Shown: piece by piece, positions 18,307 through 25,927 of the stretch
Numbering within the stretch: the first letter of the stretch is position 1
How the letters are laid out: each line of letters begins with the position of its first letter
Assembly: GCF_003987145.1 (NCBI RefSeq)
Contig: NZ_PIPL01000001.1
Span: 682,001 to 746,000 of the forward strand
Direction of reading: 5' to 3'
Length of the DNA: 64,000 nucleotides
From: Aliidiomarina minuta
GTDB lineage: Bacteria; Pseudomonadota; Gammaproteobacteria; Enterobacterales; Alteromonadaceae
Made by a program: the position numbers and the translations under genes
Notes under the pieces: generated by a model
Seen by the model: the letters and a program-made list of their open reading frames with translations, nothing else
Told to the model about the DNA's origin: nothing
The model's database searches: none

Positions 18307-18774
18307 TTCTTCATCCAGGATCCCGTAGACTTTTATAACCCTGTGGCCTACAGCAGCATAAAGATCGACCAACCCGTCATTTGTAGCTATATTTTGCCGC
18401 TTAAATGCTGCAATGAGACGTTCTCGAAAAGTTTCATTTTCAAGTGCATGCTTTATAAATAAAGACTCAACATTTGCTTCCACAGGCATAGAGTCAATTA
18501 CCGCAATAAGTTGCTCAAAGGATACTGATTCAAGTTCTGTCGACTCCAGGAAATGATTTTTTACACTTTCCCGATAATAAAAGACCAGCATTTGCCAGAC
18601 CAGGTCGCTCATTCCCTTAAAGTGGTAAAGTAAGCCTCCTTTAGTCAGGTTCGCTTTATTTACCAGTGCTTCCATGGTGAACCCCTTGACGCCCTCTTCT
18701 GCAGCCAGCTGCAACCCCTGCATCAGAATAAAATGACGACTACTGGGCCGACCTACCGTTTTTTTTATCTCCAT
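18289..18774 (-). CDS. second TetR-family regulator
   Basis: A 161-residue TetR-family protein. The start is the ATG at 18774, with AGAGG six bases upstream; 11 further in-frame codons upstream have no ribosome-binding site. The helix-turn-helix reads GLQLAAEEGVKGFTMEALVNKANLTKGGLLYHFKGMSDLV, and the 'GGLLYHF' recognition helix is typical of a different TetR subgroup from the first regulator. The C-terminal part is short for the family. It lies immediately upstream of the first TetR-efflux operon in the same direction and has its own copy of the operator. It may cross-regulate the pump or co-regulate both genes. It is not a recent duplicate, since the two proteins differ strongly. Confidence 0.85.
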   Translation of the reverse strand: MEIKKTVGRPSSRHFILMQGLQLAAEEGVKGFTMEALVNKANLTKGGLLYHFKGMSDLVWQMLVFYYRESVKNHFLESTELESVSFEQLIAVIDSMPVEANVESLFIKHALENETFRERLIAAFKRQNIATNDGLVDLYAAVGHRVIKVYGILDEELLEYA

Positions 18775-18814
18775 TGTTAACCTCTTGCTCAGGGTTTTAT
18801 ACAACACATAAATA

Positions 18815-18830
18815 GGACTGACTAGTCCGT
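18815..18830 (-). promoter_or_regulatory. TetR-type operator 2 (ACGGACTAGTCAGTCC)
   Basis: Read on the reverse strand, this 16-mer matches operator 1 at 15 of 16 positions and lies about 40 bases before the second TetR start. It suggests that one or both TetR proteins bind at both promoters. Confidence 0.72.
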
Positions 18831-18890
18831 CCTGATTTTGATAGTAGGTATTTGTGTTTCCCTGGTCAAGATACTATTTTCGAATTTAAT

Positions 18891-18914
18891 CGCCTATAAA
18901 GCAGATTATAGGCG
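18891..18914. repeat. inverted repeat in a gene-free stretch between tetR2 and the PilZ gene
   Basis: CGCCTATAA and TTATAGGCG are perfect 9-bp arms with a 6-base centre. It lies downstream of the PilZ gene on the reverse strand but has no strong T-run, so it may be a weak terminator or a protein-binding site. The rest of 18831-18994 shows no gene I can support. Confidence 0.5.
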
Positions 18915-18994
18915 TAACTTACAACGTAACAAGAGGCTGGTATGGAAGGATATTTACTCAGTTCAAAGCTTTTTTGCTATCACTTTGTCAGGCT

Positions 18995-19276
18995 TCAATT
19001 CATGGAAACCACCTCGCATCCATAAACAAGTCGGTTTTCATTGAGTCGTTCAACCCTGAGCACTTTTACCTGCATGGATAACGACTGCACGGTGCCACCC
19101 TTTATAGTGACACCTATGACCTGCCCCATATCAAGCTCATGATTCAGTTCCAGTGCCAGGCCAGTAGCACTCAAGTCTTTGCATATACCGGTCAGGCTCT
19201 CATCACCAATTTGCACTTCAGCTTCTGCATCCAGCATCATCCGGTAAAAATTTCGATTTTCTTTATCAACTATCAT
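18995..19276 (-). CDS. small PilZ-domain protein
   Basis: A single PilZ domain of 93 residues, a family that often binds cyclic di-GMP. The C-terminal DLSATGLAL corresponds to the conserved (D/N)xSxxG motif. The usual N-terminal RxxxR is less clear (ENRNFYRM), so c-di-GMP binding is uncertain. The following strands (GQVIGVTIKGG, SMQVKVLRVERLNENRLVYGCEVV) fit the PilZ barrel. I choose the ATG at 19276 because GGAGAG lies at good spacing; two earlier in-frame ATGs at 19291 and 19306 lack one. It is divergent from hinT. An EAL-HDOD protein elsewhere in the window may belong to the same signalling world, but no direct link is visible. Confidence 0.75.
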   Translation of the reverse strand: MIVDKENRNFYRMMLDAEAEVQIGDESLTGICKDLSATGLALELNHELDMGQVIGVTIKGGTVQSLSMQVKVLRVERLNENRLVYGCEVVSMN

Positions 19277-19380
19277 TGCTTCTCTCTCCATAATATCCCA
19301 CAGCATTTACTGCTGCGTATTGAGCTTAATACTTAAAGCACCTACCATTAACATACATCCATTAGTGTTAAGGGCTTGCC

Positions 19381-19749
19381 ATGACTGAAAAAACCATCTT
19401 CAGTAAAATTATAGACCGTGAAATACCTGCCGATATCGTTTATGAGGACGAGGTAGCTCTGGCCTTTAAGGACCTGAACCCTCAGGCTCCTGTACATCTA
19501 TTAATCATTCCCAAAAAAGCTATTGCCAGCGCTAACGATATTACTTCAGCGGATCGTGAGATTATCGGCCATCTGCACTGGGTTGCAGCCCAGATAGCCG
19601 AACGCGACGGCTTTGCCGCTGACGGTTATCGAACCGTCATGAACTGCAACGACAATGGTGGACAAACGGTATACCATATTCATTTGCATTTACTGGCTGG
19701 TAAAGCCTTCGGATGGCCTCCTTACCAGGAACGCAAAAAACAAGCATAA
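19381..19749 (+). CDS. hinT: HIT-family purine nucleoside phosphoramidase HinT
   Basis: A 122-residue histidine-triad hydrolase of the HinT branch. These enzymes cleave AMP-lysine and other nucleoside phosphoramidates; the physiological substrate is not settled. The catalytic triad is HxHxH in VYHIHLHLLAG, and the N-terminal IFSKIIDREIPADIVYEDE and HLLIIPKKAIAS are family signatures. AAGGG lies 6 bases upstream of the ATG. It is a single gene, convergent with a small lipoprotein gene. Confidence 0.95.
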   Translation: MTEKTIFSKIIDREIPADIVYEDEVALAFKDLNPQAPVHLLIIPKKAIASANDITSADREIIGHLHWVAAQIAERDGFAADGYRTVMNCNDNGGQTVYHIHLHLLAGKAFGWPPYQERKKQA

Positions 19750-19754
19750 GAGCA

Positions 19755-19777
19755 ATGGCCCTAGTTCATAGGGCCAT
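19755..19777. other. strong hairpin between the convergent hinT and lipoprotein genes
   Basis: ATGGCCCTA and TAGGGCCAT form a perfect 9-bp stem with a 5-base loop; the lipoprotein stop codon lies within it. There is no T-run on either side, so it is either a non-canonical terminator or a 3'-end stabiliser. Confidence 0.55.
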
Positions 19778-20201
19778 CCAGTACTCTGTCTATGCGCCAG
19801 TTTCCATTCTCTCTTATCATAACTACTTCACGTAAACTTTCGCGTTTACGACCGGCGTGCATGCCGGTAAAACTAACCTGAACCCGGGCAGTATCTGCCC
19901 GGTCCTGATATAAAGAAATGCCACGCCGATCGGCAATGATTTCTACTTCATCAAAGTTCATATTATAAAGATAACGCCCGATAGACGAAGACGCCCCGTA
20001 GTGCATTAATACTCTGCGATAATCCTCACTCGCGAGTTCTGCGACTTTTTCCATATCCCGCTCATTATATAAAGCATTAAAGAATGCTTCGGCCTGCTCA
20101 TGGGCTTCCGTTTCTCGTTTTTCTTCCGAACAGCCAACCATCACAGATAGTAAAATAATCAGCAAACAAGCGTGAATGCCTGACAACCTCTGATACCGCA
20201 T
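19761..20201 (-). CDS. small lipoprotein of unknown function
   Basis: 146 residues with a lipoprotein signal ending in the lipobox SVMVGC, then a charged linker (SEEKRETEAHEQ) and about 110 residues (AEAFFNALYNERDMEKVAELASEDY...ENGNWRIDRV). The length and the pattern of one helix bundle followed by strands ending in 'NGNWRI' look like an NTF2/SnoaL-type alpha+beta domain (DUF4019/DUF4878-like). That is a judgement from appearance only. It lies 22 bases downstream of the gamma-glutamyltransferase gene on the same strand and is probably co-transcribed with it. Function is not known. Confidence 0.65.
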   Translation of the reverse strand: MRYQRLSGIHACLLIILLSVMVGCSEEKRETEAHEQAEAFFNALYNERDMEKVAELASEDYRRVLMHYGASSSIGRYLYNMNFDEVEIIADRRGISLYQDRADTARVQVSFTGMHAGRKRESLREVVMIRENGNWRIDRVLDGPMN

Positions 20202-20223
20202 AACTACTCCCGTCTTAAGGCTT

Positions 20224-21981
20224 TCACTGCCCTTTCGCTACACCTTCGCGACGAGGATCTGCCCCGCCATATAAAAGCCCACTCGATTCGATAGTAATAC
20301 CATGCAAACCACTGTTCAATGGTCTTACCTGAAGTTGATGCCCACGCTGTCTGAATTCGTCCGCCCAGAACTCAGGCGCTACGTCTTCTTCAATAGCTGT
20401 CTGTCCGTTCAGGTTAGTAACTTTAGGCAAGTTAATAGCGCTCTGAATATCTAATTCCCAATCAATCAGCGCCATTACCGTTTGCGTCACATAATTGATA
20501 ATTCGCGGCCCACCGGGTGATCCAAGCACATGGCGAAGACTCTGATCGCCATCAAAAACCATGACCGGTGACATTGAACTACGCGGACGTTTGCCCGGTT
20601 CTATACGATTTGCCGCCAACCCAGTTTCGGTTTGCGGCTGAAAATCGAAATCAGTAAGCTGGTTATTCAGCAAAAAACCATTGCTCATTACACTTGAACC
20701 GAAGCCCATCTCTATAGTACTGGTCATCGAAACAGCATTACCTTCTGCATCCACTATACTAATTTGAGTGGTATTAGGCTGTTCATATTGAATAACCCCG
20801 GCCACTTCTTCGGCATAACCCGAGAAAATACCCGCCTCTGCAGGGCCCATATCCTCATCACCGATCAACTGAGCACGATGACGTAAATACTCAGCATCCA
20901 ACAGCTGCTCTACGGGAACTTCGACAAAGTCACTATCCGCCAGATACCGGTCCCGATCAGCAAAAGCCAGCCGCGAAGCCTGGGTAAACCAGTGCCAGGG
21001 CTGACTACTGTTAATATCATATTCGCTTAATTCAAAACCTTGCAGCATTTTTAAAGTTTGCAATAAAGTAATACCGCCAGAGCTGGGTGGCCCCATACTG
21101 CATACCTGATGGCTGCGGTAGTCTGAACATACCGGCTCACGCCAGGTCGCTTCATACTTAGATAAATCTTCAGTAGTCAGCACCCCAGGTGCAATTTCTG
21201 CATTCTGCACCGCAGCAACCAAATCGCTACCCAGCTCACCGCGATAAAAAACATCTATCCCTTCATTCGCCACCTTGCGTAAACTACTCGCTAATTCCGG
21301 GTTGCGCTTCACATCTCCTGCTTGCAAGGCACTACCGTCCGGAAAAAAGTAATTGCGGGTAGTGGTTAGCTGACGCACACCCGGATTAATGTCCATTTCC
21401 AATAACTGTTGCAAACGGGGCGACACCATAAACCCTTGCTCCGCCTGTACTATTGCATCATCAAAAAGACTATCCCAGGGTAAACGCCCCCAGCGCTGAT
21501 GAGCCATATCTAAACCATGCAAAAGGCCGGGTGTTCCAACAGAGCGCCCCCCCACCACAGCATCTATCCATGGGACAGGTTCTCCCTCTGCATCGAGAAA
21601 TAAATCGGCGCTGGCAGCAGCAGGTGCAGTCTCACGTGCATCAAGCGTATGCAGCTCCTTTTCCGCAGCATCCCAGTACAAGATAAAAGCTCCACCTCCG
21701 ATACCCGATGATTGCGGTTCAACCAACGTCAGCATGGCCTGAACCGCAATTGCCGCGTCAATAGCATTGCCGCCCTGAGCCAGCACATTAAGGCCGGATT
21801 CCACCGCATACCCGTTAGCCGCAGCAACCATATAATGTTCTGCCTGCTCCAGCTGATGCTGCTGAAATCCTGTAGCGGCCTCAGGTTCATAGGCTTCAAT
21901 CTCCTCCGTCTGAGGCGAGCAACCGATAATGCTAAACGTGAGAACTAAAACGCAGAACGCGGGCGATCGGAAAAACAACAT
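20224..21981 (-). CDS. ggt: gamma-glutamyltransferase / glutathione hydrolase (lipoprotein form)
   Basis: A 585-residue Ntn-hydrolase that removes or transfers the gamma-glutamyl group of glutathione and related peptides outside the cytoplasm. The N-terminus is a lipoprotein signal (LVLTFSIIGC). The large-subunit hallmarks are LAQGGNAIDAAIAVQAML, SGIGGGAFILYWD and RETAP. The self-processing site is NTTQISIVDAEGNAVSMT, whose first Thr (T404) is the expected nucleophile; the usual His two residues on is Gln here. The small subunit contains PRSSMSPVMVFDG and GSPGGPRII. The ATG has AAAGGA upstream. With the M14, two S9 and DUF885 proteins it completes a peptide-scavenging set. Confidence 0.93.
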   Translation of the reverse strand: MLFFRSPAFCVLVLTFSIIGCSPQTEEIEAYEPEAATGFQQHQLEQAEHYMVAAANGYAVESGLNVLAQGGNAIDAAIAVQAMLTLVEPQSSGIGGGAFILYWDAAEKELHTLDARETAPAAASADLFLDAEGEPVPWIDAVVGGRSVGTPGLLHGLDMAHQRWGRLPWDSLFDDAIVQAEQGFMVSPRLQQLLEMDINPGVRQLTTTRNYFFPDGSALQAGDVKRNPELASSLRKVANEGIDVFYRGELGSDLVAAVQNAEIAPGVLTTEDLSKYEATWREPVCSDYRSHQVCSMGPPSSGGITLLQTLKMLQGFELSEYDINSSQPWHWFTQASRLAFADRDRYLADSDFVEVPVEQLLDAEYLRHRAQLIGDEDMGPAEAGIFSGYAEEVAGVIQYEQPNTTQISIVDAEGNAVSMTSTIEMGFGSSVMSNGFLLNNQLTDFDFQPQTETGLAANRIEPGKRPRSSMSPVMVFDGDQSLRHVLGSPGGPRIINYVTQTVMALIDWELDIQSAINLPKVTNLNGQTAIEEDVAPEFWADEFRQRGHQLQVRPLNSGLHGITIESSGLLYGGADPRREGVAKGQ

Positions 21982-22058
21982 AACTATCCTTTTGAGTCTG
22001 ACAACTAAAGCGGGCTATTATAGGCCATAGGATACCAATACAATCTTAAGGATTACAC

Positions 22059-22661
22059 ATGCTATCGTCGCGTCACCTCATTCTTTTTCGCTCGCCTTCA
22101 CTCTGGGTACCCGCTTTACTTCTAGCGGTACTCTTCACTTTACACAATACACCTAATGCTCTGGACGCTTTAGCTTATGAGAGAAATCTCTTATTTACCC
22201 AGCCCTGGCGCATTATTGGTGCTCATTTTGTGCACCTGAACCTGCTTCACCTGCTCAGCAACGCACTCGCCTTTGTGGTTATCTGCATAGCCTTTCGTCG
22301 TTATGTACAGGGCCGTATTTTGCTCAATGTTATTTTCTTCAGCGCGGTATTTGCCTGCTTATTACCCTGGATGGCCGAACAATATGCCAGCTTTGCGGGT
22401 CTTTCAGGTGTTCTACACGGCGTGGTCATCTTTGCAGCACTGCGTATGTTACGGGAGAAAAATCAGTGGGGTTTTATTTTGCTGGCCCTGGTCATCGCGA
22501 AGCTCATTTTTGAAATGACATTAGCCAGTGGCGACGCCGGCTGGTTGGGCGCTCAGGTTGCGTATTACAGTCACTTAGGTGGTGCACTGGGTGGTGCTTT
22601 GTCGATCCCCGCGTTACGTAAACCGCCGGCAAGGCTGACAAAAAACGCCAAGGAAGATTAA
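22059..22661 (+). CDS. rrtA: rhombosortase-like intramembrane serine protease (RrtA family)
   Basis: A 200-residue membrane protein with about six hydrophobic segments and rhomboid landmarks: the Ser-His dyad in GLSGVLHG (Ser) and YYSHLGGALGG (His), and HFVHLNLLHLLSNALAF in an early helix. The GLSGVLHG form and the small size are characteristic of rhombosortase, which processes proteins carrying a C-terminal GlyGly-CTERM sorting tail. No protein in this window has such a tail, so its substrates lie elsewhere. An AAGGA precedes the ATG at suitable spacing. It is followed by a terminator shared with the convergent DPP-IV-like gene. A generic rhomboid is the alternative. Confidence 0.78.
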   Translation: MLSSRHLILFRSPSLWVPALLLAVLFTLHNTPNALDALAYERNLLFTQPWRIIGAHFVHLNLLHLLSNALAFVVICIAFRRYVQGRILLNVIFFSAVFACLLPWMAEQYASFAGLSGVLHGVVIFAALRMLREKNQWGFILLALVIAKLIFEMTLASGDAGWLGAQVAYYSHLGGALGGALSIPALRKPPARLTKNAKED

Positions 22662-22663
22662 AA

Positions 22664-22697
22664 AAAAGCCCCGCCTGTTTTCACCGGCGGGGCTTTT
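22664..22697. terminator. bidirectional rho-independent terminator
   Basis: GCCCCGCC and GGCGGGGC form the GC-rich core of a stem extended by A/T runs on both sides. It separates the convergent rhombosortase and DPP-IV-like genes. Confidence 0.92.
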
Positions 22698-22717
22698 CCC
22701 TTAACTTAGACGCTCAG

Positions 22718-25204
22718 TTACTTCAGATTGTCTTCAAATAACTTATAAATACGACGGTACTGATCCAACCAACTCGATGGTTGCACAAAACCATGGGGTT
22801 CGACCGGGAAGATAGCCGTTTCAAAGTCCTCTTTTTCCAGCTCAATCAACCGCTGCACCAGACGCACAGAGTCCTGGAAGAACACATTATCGTCCACCAT
22901 AGGCGCACTGATCAGCAACGCGTCTTCTAAGCCTTCAGCAAAATAAATCGGTGAGCTACGACGATAAGCAATAGCATCATCCTGCGGCAAATTGAGAATA
23001 TTGGAGGTGTACCCGGTATTATAGTGAGCCCAGTCAGTTACTGGGCGCAACGCAGCACCAGCTTTAAATAAACCAGGCTCATTGAACAATGACATGAAGG
23101 TCAGGAAACCACCGTAAGAACCACCATAGGTACCTACCCGCTCCACATCTACATTCACGTTCTCGCCCATCCAGCTCACTACGTCAACCAGATCTTCCAC
23201 CTCAGGCCAACCCATCTGACGATATACAGCGGTACGCCAGTCACGTCCATAACCTCTGGAACCACGGAAATCCAAATCCAGTACCACATAACCCTGTTGG
23301 GTCAGTTTATTGTGAAACATGAATTCACGGCTGTAGTTAGACCAGCCTCCATGGGCGTTCTGCAGATAACCGGCACCATGAATGAAGACTACCGCTGGGT
23401 ACTGTTCCGCACGATTAGGGTCAAAATTATCGGGTAAATACACCCGACTATAAATAGGTTCATCTACATGATTGGAAGGCACCGCCACTATATCTGGCCG
23501 TTTCCAGGGCAGCGACTTGAATTCACGGCTGATAGTATGGGTCAGGCGCTGTGCTTGCCCTGATGTGCCTATAGGCTGCACATACAGCTCAGGTGGGCGT
23601 AACGCAGAAGAATGCGTTATCAGGAGTTGGTCTTCGGCTGGGCTTAACTCGGCGCTATTAATACCACCAAGATCGGTCAACTGCTGCTGCTCGCCACTGG
23701 CTATTGCCACCCGGTAAATCTCATAGTTGCCCGGGCTGGGTTTGTTGGCATGATAATACAGGAAGTCCCCTGCCTGACTCATAGTGACTTCATCCACAAT
23801 GTACTGGCCCTGAGTAAGCTGCCGTGTGGTGGCACTGTCCAAATCCCGCACATACAGATGAGAATAACCATCTTCTTCGGATAAATACCAGATAGCATTC
23901 TGTCCAGGTATCCAGTCAAAATCATTGAATATACGGTTAATCCAGGCCTCATCATGCAAACGATGCTGATTGACCAGCTCTGCATTATCAAAATCCAGCG
24001 TCGCTATCCAGCGATCTTTATTGTCCCAGGCACGGAACATTATTGCGACCTGCTCGCCATCCTGAGTCCAGTTGATGTTGCCTTGACCAGCAGACCAGCG
24101 AGAGATAACTTCAATCGCCCGCTCTTTGGGTTCACTTTCATAGCTTTCGCCACGTTCCGCGTAGTTTTCTTCGCGCACCGAGGCCAACACGTCCTCATCA
24201 AAACCAGGCAGGCTATCGTAACTTAATGCTGATTTTTCACCGCTGGTCAGGTCAAGCAAATAGAGTTCATGATGCACAGGTTCGGCATCGGCAACCCGCC
24301 GGCGTACTTCCTGGTTCTCTATGCGCCCGCTCTCCGTCACATAACGCGGCATTAAATCACCCTCACCACGCCAGCTTTGCGAGTCAGTCACAGCAACCAG
24401 CATCTTTGTTCCTGCGGGAGAAAGACTGACTTCTGCAACCTGTTTACCTTCACCCAGATAAAAAGGCTTAGGCGCCAGGCTTGGATTGCGCTCCTGCAAT
24501 GCCTGTTGGCGCTCATGACGTTCCTGTCGCTGGCGACGCTGAACCTGATTATATTCGATAAGATCAACTTCCTCGCGCGCCAGATAATCGCCAGGTTCAG
24601 TCACCCCTTGAGGCTCCCGTGACATACGCAGGCTGGCCAGGGTTTCGGTAAAGCCTGAATCCAGGTCAACCGCCATAAAAGTATGGTTTTTACGAAACGC
24701 CAGGCGGCCGTCATTCAAAAACTGTAAGTTGCTTTTGTTTTCACTGTCACGGGTCAACTGCCGCAGTTGCCCGCTTTGCAGGTTACGGACGAAAATATTG
24801 CCTTCGAAAACATAAGCCTGCATATCACGGTTATCGTTATACACAGCATTGCTGTAGTCATGTTCATGCAGCTCAGCGATGTCGACTTTTGCAACCTCGT
24901 CCTGCTGGTTCAAAAGCAGGCTATGTAAGTCACGCAAAGGCGAGCCTTCACGCTTGCGTTCAAAGAACACTGCATTCCCGTCATAAGACCAGTAAGGATT
25001 TTCCGGGGAACGTGCCACCCATTCAGTATCAGCCATGATCTGAGTCAGCGCTATCCGCTGATCAGAAGTAGTGGAAGTAGCCTGAGGCTGATATTCAGCC
25101 GGCGCATAATCGTTGCCTGAAGCCTCAGTTACATCGCTATCAGTAGCGGCACAAGAGACTGTCAGCAACGCAGAAGCAATTGCCAGATAGAGTTTAGTTT
25201 TCAT
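22718..25204 (-). CDS. S9-family dipeptidyl-peptidase IV-like lipoprotein
   Basis: 828 residues with a lipoprotein signal (IASALLTVSC). The N-terminal DPP-IV-type beta-propeller covers most of residues 60-560 (PYWSYDGNAVFFERKREG, FDWIPGQNAIWYLSEEDGYSHLYV). The prolyl oligopeptidase domain has the nucleophile S696 in YGGSYGGFLTF, an acid in APMVDDNVFFQD, and a histidine in EPHGFVQPSS. The family removes dipeptides, often Xaa-Pro or Xaa-Ala, from peptide N-termini. The expected location is the periplasm or outer membrane, from the lipid anchor. AAGGA precedes the ATG. It lies downstream of the tyrosine-degradation operon but is separated from it by a terminator, so it has its own promoter. Confidence 0.9.
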   Translation of the reverse strand: MKTKLYLAIASALLTVSCAATDSDVTEASGNDYAPAEYQPQATSTTSDQRIALTQIMADTEWVARSPENPYWSYDGNAVFFERKREGSPLRDLHSLLLNQQDEVAKVDIAELHEHDYSNAVYNDNRDMQAYVFEGNIFVRNLQSGQLRQLTRDSENKSNLQFLNDGRLAFRKNHTFMAVDLDSGFTETLASLRMSREPQGVTEPGDYLAREEVDLIEYNQVQRRQRQERHERQQALQERNPSLAPKPFYLGEGKQVAEVSLSPAGTKMLVAVTDSQSWRGEGDLMPRYVTESGRIENQEVRRRVADAEPVHHELYLLDLTSGEKSALSYDSLPGFDEDVLASVREENYAERGESYESEPKERAIEVISRWSAGQGNINWTQDGEQVAIMFRAWDNKDRWIATLDFDNAELVNQHRLHDEAWINRIFNDFDWIPGQNAIWYLSEEDGYSHLYVRDLDSATTRQLTQGQYIVDEVTMSQAGDFLYYHANKPSPGNYEIYRVAIASGEQQQLTDLGGINSAELSPAEDQLLITHSSALRPPELYVQPIGTSGQAQRLTHTISREFKSLPWKRPDIVAVPSNHVDEPIYSRVYLPDNFDPNRAEQYPAVVFIHGAGYLQNAHGGWSNYSREFMFHNKLTQQGYVVLDLDFRGSRGYGRDWRTAVYRQMGWPEVEDLVDVVSWMGENVNVDVERVGTYGGSYGGFLTFMSLFNEPGLFKAGAALRPVTDWAHYNTGYTSNILNLPQDDAIAYRRSSPIYFAEGLEDALLISAPMVDDNVFFQDSVRLVQRLIELEKEDFETAIFPVEPHGFVQPSSWLDQYRRIYKLFEDNLK

Positions 25205-25240
25205 TTTTTATTGTCCTTGCCATAAGAAAAGCTGACCTAT

Positions 25241-25272
25241 TAAAACAAAAGCGCTCGCTGATAGCGAGCGCT
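25241..25272 (-). terminator. rho-independent terminator of the hppD-hmgA-fahA-maiA operon
   Basis: GCGCTCGC and GCGAGCGC form the stem with a 5-base loop; on the reverse strand it is followed by TTTTGTTTT. It lies just after maiA. Confidence 0.92.
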
Positions 25273-25286
25273 GCTGCGGTCAATGG

Positions 25287-25925
25287 TCAAACGACAGCGT
25301 CAGGCTGTGCCTCAGGTCTTGCTTTGGCAAATGCTGGCAGCTGCTGCAGGCGATCGTGTACCGCCATCAAGGTAGGATAAGGTGTTAAGTCAACACCGAA
25401 GCGCTGCGCATTATATACCTGGGGCACCAGACAAAGGTCCGCCAGAGTCACTTGGTCGCCGACGCAATAGGTGCCTGCGTAAGTCTGTAAACGGCTTTCA
25501 AACGCCGTAAAAGCTTTATCTACCCAGTGTTTGATCCAGGCACTACGGCCTTCATCACCAGCTTCCAGTGTGCCACTGACATACTGCAGTATCCGTAAAT
25601 TAACAATAGGTTGCAGATCGCATGCCATATCATAAGCCAGCATACGCACAATAGCGGCCTGCTTAGCGTCTTCAGGTAGCAAACGTGGGCCTGACAGGCT
25701 ATCCAGATATTCAATAATAGCCAGTGACTGATTCAGCTGCAGATCACCATCAACCAGCGTCGGTACTAACTGAGCCGGGTTTAGTTGCCCATAATCCGCT
25801 GACTTCTGCTCACCGCCATCTTTAATCAGGTGCACGGCCTTATATTCGAAATCCAGTGCTTTCAAATGCAAGGCAATGCGTACCCGATAACTGGCGGATG
25901 ACCGCCAGTATCCGTATAGCTGCAT
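25287..25925 (-). CDS. maiA: maleylacetoacetate isomerase (zeta-class GST)
   Basis: Isomerises maleylacetoacetate to fumarylacetoacetate with glutathione as cofactor, the penultimate step of tyrosine and homogentisate breakdown. The 212-residue GST fold has the active-site motif RSSASYRVRIAL, with the catalytic Ser kept, NPAQLVPTLVDGD in the thioredoxin domain, QSLAIIEYLD, and the C-terminal helical domain with VTLADLCLVPQVYNAQRF. It is the last gene of the four-gene operon, starting 2 bases after the fahA stop. Confidence 0.93.
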   Translation of the reverse strand: MQLYGYWRSSASYRVRIALHLKALDFEYKAVHLIKDGGEQKSADYGQLNPAQLVPTLVDGDLQLNQSLAIIEYLDSLSGPRLLPEDAKQAAIVRMLAYDMACDLQPIVNLRILQYVSGTLEAGDEGRSAWIKHWVDKAFTAFESRLQTYAGTYCVGDQVTLADLCLVPQVYNAQRFGVDLTPYPTLMAVHDRLQQLPAFAKARPEAQPDAVV

Positions 25926-25927
25926 AT

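Noticed and set aside
18838..19044. Small forward open reading frame in the tetR2-PilZ gap
   Set aside because: No ribosome-binding site, no recognisable motif, and it runs into the PilZ gene on the opposite strand.
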